Origin: Pholiota molesta | Taxonomy: Eukaryota; Basidiomycota; Agaricomycetes; Agaricales; Strophariaceae | DNA length: 64,000 nt | Reading direction: 5' to 3' | NCBI GenBank assembly: GCA_014925825.1 | Contig: JACGCK010000235.1 | Coordinates: 1 to 64,000 of the forward strand | Shown here: positions 47,935 through 59,600 of the stretch, one piece after another | How positions within the stretch are numbered: the stretch's first letter is position 1 | Layout of the letters: the number at the start of each line of letters is the position of its first letter | Made by a program: the position numbers and the translations under genes | The notes under the pieces: model-generated | What the model was told of the DNA's origin: nothing | The model's input: only the letters and a program-made list of their open reading frames with translations | Databases searched by the model: none

Positions 47935-48686
47935 TATCCAAGCAGCAGAATGCTCCCATTAGCCAGCTCAATGCCATCAATCACCTTGCGGAGGTTTACA
48001 TCCGATCCGACCAGCTGTCTGTGGCAGAGGCACTGCTCACAGCATCCTCCAAGGTGGAGCTGGACGTGGTCCAGATACCCGACATTTTGACCCGGCTTGG
48101 ATGGATCTATATCTGCGGCAATCGCCTCGACAAGGCCGAACCCGTTTTGGACAACGCACTCCAGTGCTTCCGGAGATTTGATGACAAAGGCGGGCAGGCC
48201 GAGATTCTCGGATATCTAGCGACCGTATATTTCAAGACCAATCGACTGGACGAAGCGGAGCAGGTGCTTAAATCTATCCCCGATCTTGGCCTCTGGACCA
48301 AGTATGAAATACACCGACTCTGGGTCCTCGGAGACCTCTACATCATCAAGGAAGAACTCGAAGATGCCCAGGCTTCATTAAATGCAGCAATGGCTGAATG
48401 CAACGATTTCGTGGAACATCAATTCTCGTATCAGCAAGGCAACATCCTTCGCAGCATGGGCACCCTCCAAGTGAAGCAAAGTCGCGCCGATCTCGCAATC
48501 GACAAATTCAAGGAAGCGCGCGAGTTCCATCGCAAGGCGCAGTGGGTCTCCGAGCAGGCCACCGACCTCAAGCGACTCGGCGAGGCATACGGAATGCTCG
48601 AGATGGCCGAAGAAGCAGAGGCAGCATTCAGGGAGGCAGAGGAGCTCATGGAGAGCGTTCGTGAGGCTCGAGTCTTGAAGGAATAA

Positions 48687-51600
48687 ATGTAGCTACGTGA
48701 TTTTCATGTACTCGGTGCGAACGTGATTGGATATGGACGTTTCATTGTATATTTTCGAATCATAGCATGATAACGAGCGAATCACTGTGGATTTGAGTCC
48801 TCTTCGCGTCTTCCGCGATGGTACACAAAACTGCAATGAGATCTATCTAAAAATCTGCTCTAAATAACGTGTATACACTCCAGTATATCGAAATCGACCT
48901 TCTTGATTGCTGGTCAAATTCGAACGCAAAACGGCTTGACGGAGGTGAGTGACGAATCTTTCATTATCATGGCGCAAATTTTACATAGTCGCTCATGCGA
49001 GGAAACATTCAATGAAAATGTAATTCCAACTATATTAGTGTTTTTGACGTACATAAAACTCGGTACATCAAAGTACACGCAGATGGGAGACCACTGTCAT
49101 ATTAGTTTCTATGTACATCAAGCACGATGAAAAGGATAGCACGTATCATAGGAATAATGTGAATGTAGCAAAAAGGTGGCAGTCATACCGAGTAAGTCAC
49201 TGCGGGCAGTACCCACTATCGACCTCCTTAATTTGTGCTGCTCTGGGTACTCAACCCGACGTGGCACGCACATCACTACGAGCCATTGGTTCTTAGCTAG
49301 GGCAGCAAATGGAAGCGTACGAGGTCGTACCCTTAGAATGTCTGGAATAATGCTGGCGAAGTCGGAGGAGCCGCATTGCCTCGAAGTACAGTGGAGGCGG
49401 AATAGGCAGAAAGACGACTCTTTCCTGGACAAGAAGGATGAGCTTCGATGGGCGATATCTCGTTCATGAAGCACTTACGACACTGGTTTATGGCTGAAGT
49501 GAGGAGAAATACGAGGTTGTCCCATCATACGCATGCTACGTGTCGACGATCGGAAAGTTGTGAATCCGTATTCAGAGCGAGCATCCGATACAGACAGTTT
49601 GAACGTCCATTTGCACAAGAGCTATTGCAATCACAGTCGTATAAGCATATATATGGTAAAACTCAACCACACTAACTCACTAGATGCCGCTGAACCTTAC
49701 TCTTCTACCATTTCCCCTCAGATTGATCGCCAAATGATCCCCTGAGATTAAGATTATTTTGTAACCGTAGAATAGCATATATAGGTCCTTACTTCGCTCC
49801 GAAGTCTAAGAGTTTGAATATCCGAAGGGATCGGGCCTATCGCCGTTGGCGACAACTGTTGAAGGTGTGATGAGAGCAGAGAACTGGAGTCGCAGTGAGT
49901 TTACCATCAGAGGGGCGGGCGTAGCGGGTGTAGGAACACACCATCGGTCACTTCGACCTAGTTCATGCCGGCGGTCGAGGGTCGAGATGGGGAACGGGGG
50001 CAACTGCACAATCAGGGACCGGAGGGAGTGGTGAGCGGACACGCCTATTTGCCATAAGGACGCAATGAAGTGCCAATAGGTGGGTGCAGCCCAGCTGCAA
50101 GGTGGTATTCATAGAGAAATGGGCGATGGTGGGGTTGAATTTTCTTTCGAAGAGGCACCTGGACCGGAGAGATCTGTAGAGATAGAGAGTCAATCCACGG
50201 GTAGACAAAGACGGGACAGAGCGCCTACATTAGTAGAAATGCGTCACAGCGGCAGACGAGCATCCCAAAGCCCGCTTCTCTCCAACGGTGACCATAGCAG
50301 AAGTTGAAGACAGTCGAGGAATCGTAGCTCCAGCACGCTGATGAGGTGCAGAGTATTTCATGGTGAGGTTGGTATCGGATGACTTGGATGTCACATCAAA
50401 GGGCTACGCGGACAAAGGAGGTGGAGGGGGAGGGATAAGTGGATCGTTCGAGGCCAGGATCCCGGGAAGACACAAAGTCGAAAAACATGTCGATGCGGCC
50501 ATCTGTCCCAACCTAGAACATCAGTAGAGTAGGCGCGCAAAGAGGGTTGAATCATACAATATCCACTATCGGAAGAAGAGCGGTAAGACGACACCTGGTC
50601 GAAACGCGCCCTTGGAACGGCCGTCTGTGCCAGGAGAAGATTATGGGGTATTCCAGGACGCGGACGTTGTTTCAACGGAGGGGGGCAGGGCGAAGAAACA
50701 GCACGGGCGCGACGACTAGTGACGGATTGGATCAAAAGATACACGTCGGGCTAGCATCCACGAAAATGTTATGTAATCGACAAGGAGTGCAAAGACGATA
50801 AGCTGTACGTGGACATCATCATGTACTTACTAGTGATCCAAGGATGGCATTTAGTGCGGTGACGGAGATCGTTGTAGTTCCATTGCGAGTCGTTTGCGAG
50901 CTAAGCATAGTACTTGAGTTCACTGCACAGCCTCTCAGTCTCACAACTCAGCGCCGTACATATCCTCGAAATGTCTGTTCCAACGTTGCTCCGCTCATCC
51001 CACAAACCCCGAATGTTTTTCGATTCTGATACAGTTCTGATACGAGCTTCGAGAAATGTCAGATTGTCATTGAAATGTCTATTATTGGAGTTCTCTCTCA
51101 CACACACATCAGTTTCCTGTCAGTGTGCGATCCGGGAAGTCGGAAGCGTTCTGAATTTCAATAATACGCATAAAGCCAATGCTCTGTACTTAATATTTAT
51201 AACCAATACTAGTACTGGCACTCGACAGACATCCAAGACCTCCGACAGCGCCGAACGAACGCCGTCGCGCAACTACGCTGTAGTGCAAACTCGGCCGATT
51301 CCTCAGTGGCGCGCGACGTGGGTGGGGGCTGTATCGTAATGCAGAACAAGGTGTACTAGTATGAGGTCGGCGTTGAGGATAGGTCGTCCCCAATCGAATT
51401 GGCAGCAGCGTTTCGGTCGAGCATGCCGATACCGAGGCACCGAGGCTGCCTCATCCACATCGCACCCATAATCCGATAAGGGTCCCATGCTTTCGGTGAT
51501 GCGAGTACTGGATCCCTAGAGAGCTTTGGAAATACGAACTTCGGCGTAGATTATGGGCGTGCTATATTGGAGGATGGAGCGGGAGGAGGGAGTCGGTGAA

Positions 51601-53303
51601 TGATCACGAGGCACGCAACGCCTAGACATGAGTCGTGGAGGGGCCATAGACGTCGACCATCCATACGCGGGCGAGGTCATTAGCACTGAAGGATGCACGA
51701 CATAGGCGAAATTGATCGCAGATGTGGGAAACGAGGATTTACAGAAGCATGGGTGTCGCGCTGAAACGCTGAAACGTTGAGGTCCAATAAGTAGAATATC
51801 AAGACAGCATAAGGATGGGATGACTACGGGTGTCCAAAACATCGAGCAGGAGCAGAGAAGAGAAGAGGAATAGGAGAGCACTCTGGCGCCCCTACCGTGA
51901 CGGGCCTTGGGTTCGGCCAATCGTCTCGCTACAGCTACCCACACCACCCGACAGCGGGGCCCATACACTTGAGTTGATGATGGGCGAGTGGATATGGGCA
52001 GAGGTACCATGTACGACATATCGTGAACGAATTTTTCGGCGCGCTGAAACAGTCTGTGAACATAACATGTCGCGAAACCGTGACGTTGGAATCACCGCAG
52101 GGAAGAAGTTCAGCAGGAGACGAAAAGTAGGGACCGAAATTCCTGCATGACGTCCCCATAGATGTAAGGAGCCATGATCATGGCTGATCAGCTTGGGCGG
52201 CCTGGCCGCCTTCGCGATGTTTCATCCCCAGACAGAGAATTACCACGTCACATACAGGAAATCGAACAGAGATATGGATCGCATGATCGATGGGAGGGAA
52301 AGGCGAGAATTGCCGCAATGTTCCACAGGCATCCTCACTTGAAGATCAGGCAAATGAGGTCGATTTCGCATCGCAGGGCAATCGCAGGGCACCCATGTAT
52401 CCGTCGCAGAGATGCAAAGAAGACGATCCGGAATTCGCGAGAACGCACGGGGTTGGCATGGAGAACAAAGATATGGGTTGGAGAAAATTCGCCGTTCGGA
52501 TAGAATAGGTACTTCTAACAAGATAGGTCAGAACGGGCGCATATAAGGACTACGCGAGGCATACGTACAGTATGATAGAACAAAGACACGTGTGGGACGC
52601 GGGCATCGCTGCCAAAGGAGAAGCCATTACGCTGGATCGTTGGGAAGTGGCCACAATAGTGTAGAATCCAGTACCAGAGCACCTGGAGACGACACAGGAT
52701 CATATGCCATCTGCAGAGTACGATGGCGACGGGGTATAGAGACCCGACGCGGTCTGACAGTGGCATCGAATAGGGGGAAAACGAATGGAGTCGTTCCATC
52801 CTCCGTACCATGCGTGGAAGAGTGTTGTGGCGGAGGCGTCGGCGTGCAGGCGTGCAATGCCCGGCAATTGTTCGAACACCGTTGATAATGCCAGCGCATT
52901 CGTTCTACAATTCAAGTGGCACCCAGGACCGGCAGTATTATACGAGCGTCGTCGATCGTGCGCTAGCTGCGGCGAGGAGACAGTAGAGTCATGAATGGTT
53001 GATGACAGGGGGAGAACCCCGTTGATGAGGAAATGGGTCCGACGTCAAAAGAAGGGGCATGTGCATATGAGTGCGACATGACTCGGCAGAGGCAGGGTGG
53101 GTTAGGAGGGTTCTGGGGATGTTGCAGCAGTCCTCGTTGACGAAGAAGATGGATCATCGTGCCGGCGTGCCTCCAACCTCATCCGCAGTATCGTCTTGTC
53201 CTCGCCCTTCTGCTCATCATCCTCGTCGTGGTCCGCCTCATCCTTGCGCTTGCTATCCGCCTCGTCGCCATCCTCCTCGTCCCGCTTGCGCCCATACGCT
53301 GTG
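48687..53303. other. Host-like region without a resolved gene
   Basis: About 4.6 kb downstream of the NLR gene. Minus-strand stretches between about 52890 and 51500 show coding-like composition (TPFVFPLFDATVRPRRVSIP; PHLPDLQVRMPVEHC) and at least one good intron candidate (minus strand 52568-52514, GTACGT...TTGTTAG). I could not build a continuous model or recognise a family, and stops interrupt most frames, so a decayed gene is as likely as a real one. 48.7-49.8 kb is AT-rich with nothing supportable. Confidence 0.35.
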
Positions 53304-53591
53304 TGTGGCGAAAGCGACGGCTGTGACGGTAGGTGACAGCGGTGGGAGTTTCGACACACGGGGGAGGCAAATGTCAAGACGGTTTTACGAGATGATATTC
53401 ACCAAGGGACTAAGATACTGCGAGGTCTGTATATAAAGGATATCGAGTACGTAGTCATGTGATAAGGAAAACAAGAACAAAACATATGAGAGCACATGGG
53501 TATCTGAAGGAGTGTGTGTGGTGCGAGAAAAGAGATAAGATAAAACAGAGATAACGAGTGACTAGATACGGACAGAGTCCGGAACGCTACA
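53304..53591 (-). repeat. 3' LTR of the gypsy element
   Basis: 288 bp, matching 62328-62615. A G-rich stretch (CCTGGAGGGCGTA on the minus strand) just before it could be a polypurine-tract-like primer. Confidence 0.95.
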
Positions 53592-53679
53592 TACGCCCTC
53601 CAGGCGTTGTACAAACAACGACTCCTAAGTAAAAAGTAAAAGAATAGAATAAGATTCAAAACAAACGAAAGAAAAGCGC

Positions 53680-56600
53680 TTAGAGCGCAGTGGACGCCTC
53701 AGCGCCGGGGCTGGCATCGGGGGCGTCGACCATGTACGTGTCGAACATGACTGGGTCCTCGTAGGGCATGACATCTTGAGGATCAACGGTGCCGTCACCC
53801 TGGGACGACTCTGCAACGGATGAGCTGGCGAGCGGGATCGAAGCGACGGCCGCGGAAGTGGACGCAACGGATGTGGAAGTGGATGTGATGGGCTCGGAAG
53901 AGGGCGCGACGGCGACAGCGTCAGTGGTAGAGGTATTGGACGGAGTAGATTCGTCGGCCACGGTTTCGATGGACGCGAACGGCCCGCTGGAGGTATGCTT
54001 GGCTTTGCGCGAACGACGCTTGGCGCTGTTGGAGTTGTTCTTGTGGGTCTTGTTGAGCGCTTGCTGCCGGGCGCTAATATCTGCTTCGACGGACTGAACG
54101 AAGAGACGCTCGAGAAGATGCGCGTGCTTCCCCACCATGGCGCCGACGATACCAGCCTTGGCGGAACGATGGTTGTGGGAGTGTTTGGTGTGCGAGGCTC
54201 CGTTGGAACGAGCGGCAGACGACAAGGTGGCTTGGCGTGATGTGGCAGCAGCGCGCGGCGGCGGATGGAAGACATAAAAGTCTTCAGGGGTAAGGGGAGT
54301 CCCCGGCAAGTCGTACTGGGACGTCTTCCGGTTCCATACGGCGAAACGGCGCTGTCCAAGCGCGAACTGGTTGAAGATCTCGGCGAGGACGAGATAGCGC
54401 TCGGGTTCCGAGTTTTCGAGTCGGTCCTTGCGCGCGCCGACGGGCAGCATGCGAATGACAGCGTCGTGCTCGCACATAGCGACAAGGTGGGCCGCAGAGA
54501 TCCAGGCTTGAGGCGGCATTGTCTCGAGCTCGTTGGCGAGGTCGGGGTGAGCAAAAATGAATTGGTCCTGGGAGACACGATGGACGGCAGGGTTGTCGAT
54601 GGTGCGGATGCGGGTGGATGGTACTGGCGCCATGGTGAACAGCTCGAGCTCGACAAGGGAGAATGGCGACGAGGGAATGGAAGACGGTGGTGAAAACAAC
54701 GAAGAGATAGCTACTGGAGAAGACGCGGAAGAAAGAAGTGCGGGTTCTGGGGAAGAAAGTTTAACGGTAGAAATGTTATTATATACCCGAAACAAAGAAG
54801 AATCGCAACATGCTAGCATAATTGCATGCATGGAAATTTGGAGGTCACCTCGTGGAGGGGTGCCAGTACCCGCAGGTAGATTGGAAATATTTTCTACCCC
54901 AATAAGGTCTAGATAGTGCGGCAGGACTTGCAGATCTTTGATTTTTTCAAATGGCATCCAGGTAATGTCTCCTGATTTCCATTTTATCTCAAAGATACTA
55001 TTTTCCCTCGAGCCCGAGTGCGACAGAATAGTTTCCACTGCCCACTCGTCGTCGGGATCGCCTTCGCCAGTGATCTGCGAATCTAGGCGCCCGGGAAATA
55101 GCCGATCATCATTGGGATGATGTATTCTTAGCAACGAGGCATGAAATACATCATGAACTCCCCGCTGCTTCAGCGAGCTCGGTAATTCAAGGCGGAAAGA
55201 CTGATTTCCGAAGTCCCTGATAATTGCATATGGTCCGATATATTTGGGCACCAGTTTGCGAGCCAATCCACGTGGAAAAGCAATGTTCTTGGTGGATAAG
55301 TACACCAGATCTCCATTAGAAAATGGAGACAGTTGCCGTTTTCGGTTCGCATCGCGCGTTTGCTTAACACGCGCGGCAATGATACTATCATGCGCGCCCA
55401 TAAGCGCTAACTTTTTATTAAGCGCAAAGTTGCGCACAGACGGATATTCCTTGTCCGGTGCAGCGCTCCATATCATGGAGCGCGGAAGCGTACCCGTGTT
55501 CAAGAAGAACGGGGCAAATCCGGTGCTCTCCGAGCGCGCGGAATTGATAGCGAACTCGATTGCAGGCAACTTTGCCACCCAATCAGTCTGCTTCGAATTC
55601 ACGCACTGGCGCAACATCTGGGTTACCGTGCGATTCGCACGCTCGGTCGATCCGTCGGTCTGCGGATGATAAGCGCTCGACATGCGCAAGCGCGTGCCAA
55701 TAAGCGCGTGAAGATGGCTCCAGAACATGCTTGTGAAAAGAACATCCCGGTCACTAATGATGTTTCTAGGGAGTCCATGTAATTTGTATACATTCTCAAA
55801 CATGAGTTCTGCCATTTGTCTAGCATTATAATTGATCCTGCTAGGAATCAAGTGTACCATTGCAGTCAATAAGCAAATTACTACAGTGATAGAATCATAA
55901 GTCCCATCTCTGTTGCTTGACTCAGGTAGAGGCCCAACAAAGTCCATTCCAATGGATTCCCAAGGATATCCAGGGATAGGTAATGGATTCAGCAAGCCAT
56001 AAGGCTTCTGGTTGCTGGGTTTACTTCGTTTGCAAGTAATACAACTCTCACAGAAAGACTTGACATCTGGGACCATGTCTTTCCACCAGACATGATCTCG
56101 CAGATAGTCCAGAGTCTTCGCGGCACCTAAGTGCGCTAGCATCGAGTGCGCTTCGGATATCACAATTTCACGCGCACTTCGGCGTTTAATCAGGATCTTC
56201 GGTACGCACAGAGCGCGCACGTCTCGATCCTTGAGATAGACTAATCCGTCTTCGATTACGAAGTTGCGGAATTCTTTGGGCTTTCGCAGGATTATGTCGA
56301 AAAACGCATCCTCCGCGTAACGCCCGCGCAATTCCTTTACCAAATCGATGCCCTCTTCATCAGAAGATAGGTAATCGACCAAGCTCGGCGCCGCCGCAAC
56401 AGTCGAAGAAGCGGTGACAGCCTGAGAGCTTGCAGCGACAGCCTCCGAACTGGCATGAAGAGTGGTGGGAGTCGACGAAGGGACATTCAGACTCCCATTC
56501 AGACTCCCATTCTCGCCCTCCGGTCGTTGTCGTGGGCCATGGAGAACGAACCGCTCTCTAACTCGACGTGCAAACTCGGCCGATGTTTCGGGACGGCCAG

Positions 56601-59600
56601 TCTCAGCGGGAGGCACAACCGCACGCGCACGACGGGACACAGCCGCGCGCGCTTCAATGCCAGCAAGTACGGGCATCGTTTCAGCGGAAACCTCGGCATC
56701 GTCGTCGACAACGTCATGGTACGTATATTCACTACGCGCGCGCACTGTTCCCGGCGACTCATTAGAATACATCCTAGACAGCGCGTCGGCTACGACGTTC
56801 TCACTGCCGGGCACGTACACCACCTCGAAGTCAAACGAGGAAATCTTCTCGATCCAACGAGCCTGACGGCCGGATAAGTTCTTCTGATTCAACAGGTACG
56901 TCAATCCCTTGTGATCGGTAACCCACTTGAATCTAACACCCTGCAGGATGTCGCGATGGCGCAGCATCGTCTCAATGCCAGCGAACATCTCAATCTCGTG
57001 CACAGGGTAATTCTGTTGCGCCGAGTTGAGCTTCGCCGAGTAGAACGCGGCGATGCGCGCGGTTTTCCACTCTGCGCCCTGGCTAACCAATCCGGAAAGT
57101 CCAGTGGCGCAGCCATCGGTTACCATCCATATTTGGGGCGCGCCCTCCGCGTAATCCAACGGAACGCGGCGATGCTCGCGCGCGTCGTGAACCAACTGCT
57201 TCACGTCCTCGAACGCGCGTTGCTCCGTGAAGCCCCAGCGAAATGGAACGGTATCGCCGGTCAACGCTGACAAGATTCCCATAGGTACACGTACCCCAGG
57301 TACGTCGTCTGCCAGATAACCCACTGACCCGAGGAAACCTCGTAGCAGGTCGCGGTTCGTTGGAACTTTCCAGCTCACCACGGTATCGACCTTCGAGCCG
57401 TCCATGCGAATTCCGGCGTCATCAATAACACGTCCGAGAATCTTGAGCTCAGGCTGGATGAAATGAAGTTTTTTCTTGCTCAAGTACAAGCGCTCGCGCT
57501 TCAATATATCCAGCACGATTTTAACATGCTGAACATGTTCCTCTAGGGTTCGCGAATAGATGACTATGTCATCCAGGTAAATGTCCATGAATCGCCCAAT
57601 GAATTCGGCGAAAATATGATACATAAGCGCCTGGTACGTCGCCGGTGCGTTACAATCACCAATCTGGATGACCAGGCTAACCATATTGCCGTCAGGCGTC
57701 GTCACCGTCGACCGCTCGACGTGCTCGGGTTCGATGCGTATCTGCTCATACGCCGACTTCATGTCCAACGACGTACGAAACGGATGCGCCGCGGTACGCC
57801 GCAACATGCCATCAATATCCGGCAGCGGCGACGTCATCTTGTGAGTATTTTTGTTGCGCTCACGAAGATCGACGACGGTTCGAAGTTCCGCCGGTTCGTT
57901 GCCCTTGCGCGGCTTCGGAATCAGCAGCATAGGGACGGTATTACCCGCCGCGGTAATTCTCCAGCGGCCGGTGTTAATGTATGCATCGCGCTTCTCTGCC
58001 CATTGCGCGCGGAACGCTTCAGGGCACCTCGAAGCTCGCCATGGATATTTTTTATTCACGTCAATCAACGGTATACGATGGTTGATTGCACGAAACGGCG
58101 GCAGCTCTGTGTTCGCCATGTCACGGCACAAAGGCTCCGCATATTCCAGAAGCTCGCGTCGCGCGGCTTCAAGCGCAGGCTCGGGCGCGCTGACAGCGTG
58201 CGCCATCAGGCGCATATCTGAGCCAGTTTGAATTGGCAGCGCGGCGTCGCTTCCAATAACGACGCGCGCTGGGTTAAACCCAATGCACACTTTGTGCTGG
58301 TACATCCAGGGAGTGCCCAAGATCAGATCATAGCTGTTAATATTGACAATATCAAAGAATCGTGGCTCCTTGATTCCCTGATAGCTAATCTCTGCTTTAG
58401 CACGCGCATTCACCTTTGAACGCGATCCCTGCACGGCCAACTGCAGCGTCAGCGGGGATTCCAGATCCTCCCGCTTCACCTTCAACTGATCCGCGAGGGT
58501 CGAAGACATGAAGTCTCCGAGCGACCCCGAGTCCAGAAGAGCCCGAACGGGCTGCCCGTTAATCTGGACGTTCACAACAATTGGTTTTGGGATCATACGG
58601 CGCTTATCTTTGATAGCGGCCGCGTTCCTCTGCAACGACGGGTAAGTCGAACGATCAACCTGTATGCCATTGACCTGAACGTTCTCGTAGGCGCTGGACA
58701 GCGAGAGATCCCGTAGCCTATCGAAGGCCGGGTCCTCGTCCACCTCCAATTGAGCGATGATTCGCTTGTACCATCCGCACGGATCGAAGCGCTCGCTCTC
58801 CACGAGCGCAACCGGTACGATGGTCGATATCTCACGCACGTAGTCGGTGACGTCGATCATAGACGACTCGCTCATCACAGTGACGCTGAACCGCGAGTCA
58901 TCGTCATCAGGCTCTTCACGCGGTGAGTACGGAGCGCCGACCGACAGTACGCGCTCCATCTGTCGCTGCAGAACGTGCCCGACTAATGTTTGTCGGTAGG
59001 AACGGCCACACAGCCAGTCCCATACGCTCTCGCCGGGCCATTGAACACCATTTTCACGCAGCTGGCGTTCGGCGTACCATTTCGCAATGGAAAAGGTATT
59101 TTGGCGCAGCAAATCTTCATGAATGAAATACTCAACGCCTTCTTTGCGATCGAAGGCGCCGTATAGGCCATTCCGTGCGCGCTTAACATCAAATCGTGAC
59201 CCGTCAGGCAGCGGGGCATTCAACCACGGTCTTATACTATCGCACGGATACGGCGCGCTCGCATTCAGGACGAACTGAACGCGCGCGGCATAAATCTCAC
59301 TAAGATCCTCAAGCTTGTCCGCAACCCGGTACCACTCATCTGTGAATGGATCCTCGGCAACATTCCATGCAAACAAGTCGGAATCAGGATTGTACTTCTC
59401 ATACACAGCGCGATACACTCCGGTACGCACGACATAGTCTCGATACCATCCAACCACGTCGAATGACGGATCATTGAGCAACTCATGACTAATTTCGATC
59501 TCTTGATCTAGATCCTCATCATACAAGATGTATCGCTCAGGCGGCGACCCAGCCGCTGTCGGATCCATATTGAATCGACCCCAAACCAAGTGATCTGGTT

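Larger units (their letters stand above)
28538..48686 (+). pseudogene. NLR-like NB-ARC/TPR gene cut by two transposons
   Basis: Exons: 28538-28759, 28819-28976, 29030-29165, 29252-29295, 29345-31211, then 39451-39462 and 47937-48686 beyond the insertions. The helical N-terminal domain (about residues 40-175) resembles the MLKL-NTD/HeLo-like domains of basidiomycete NLRs. The NB-ARC has P-loop GGGGFGKTT, Walker B LLCLDNFE, LIITTRG and DGIPLA. A TPR array follows (SLGHLYRTEGQYTKAETYF and later units), resuming after the breaks with LGWIYICGNRLDKAEPVL. The KDZ element entered after codon 809 and the Plavaka element four codons later. With one TSD removed per element the frame is continuous, about 1,062 residues. 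As it stands the frame runs into the KDZ repeat and stops at 31244, leaving a truncated protein. Typical role: self/non-self or pathogen sensing linked to cell death. Confidence 0.85.

Noticed and set aside
53625..54656. 343-codon minus-strand ORF and several 100+ codon plus-strand ORFs across 53.6-62 kb
   Set aside because: Shadows of the gypsy polyprotein in other frames.
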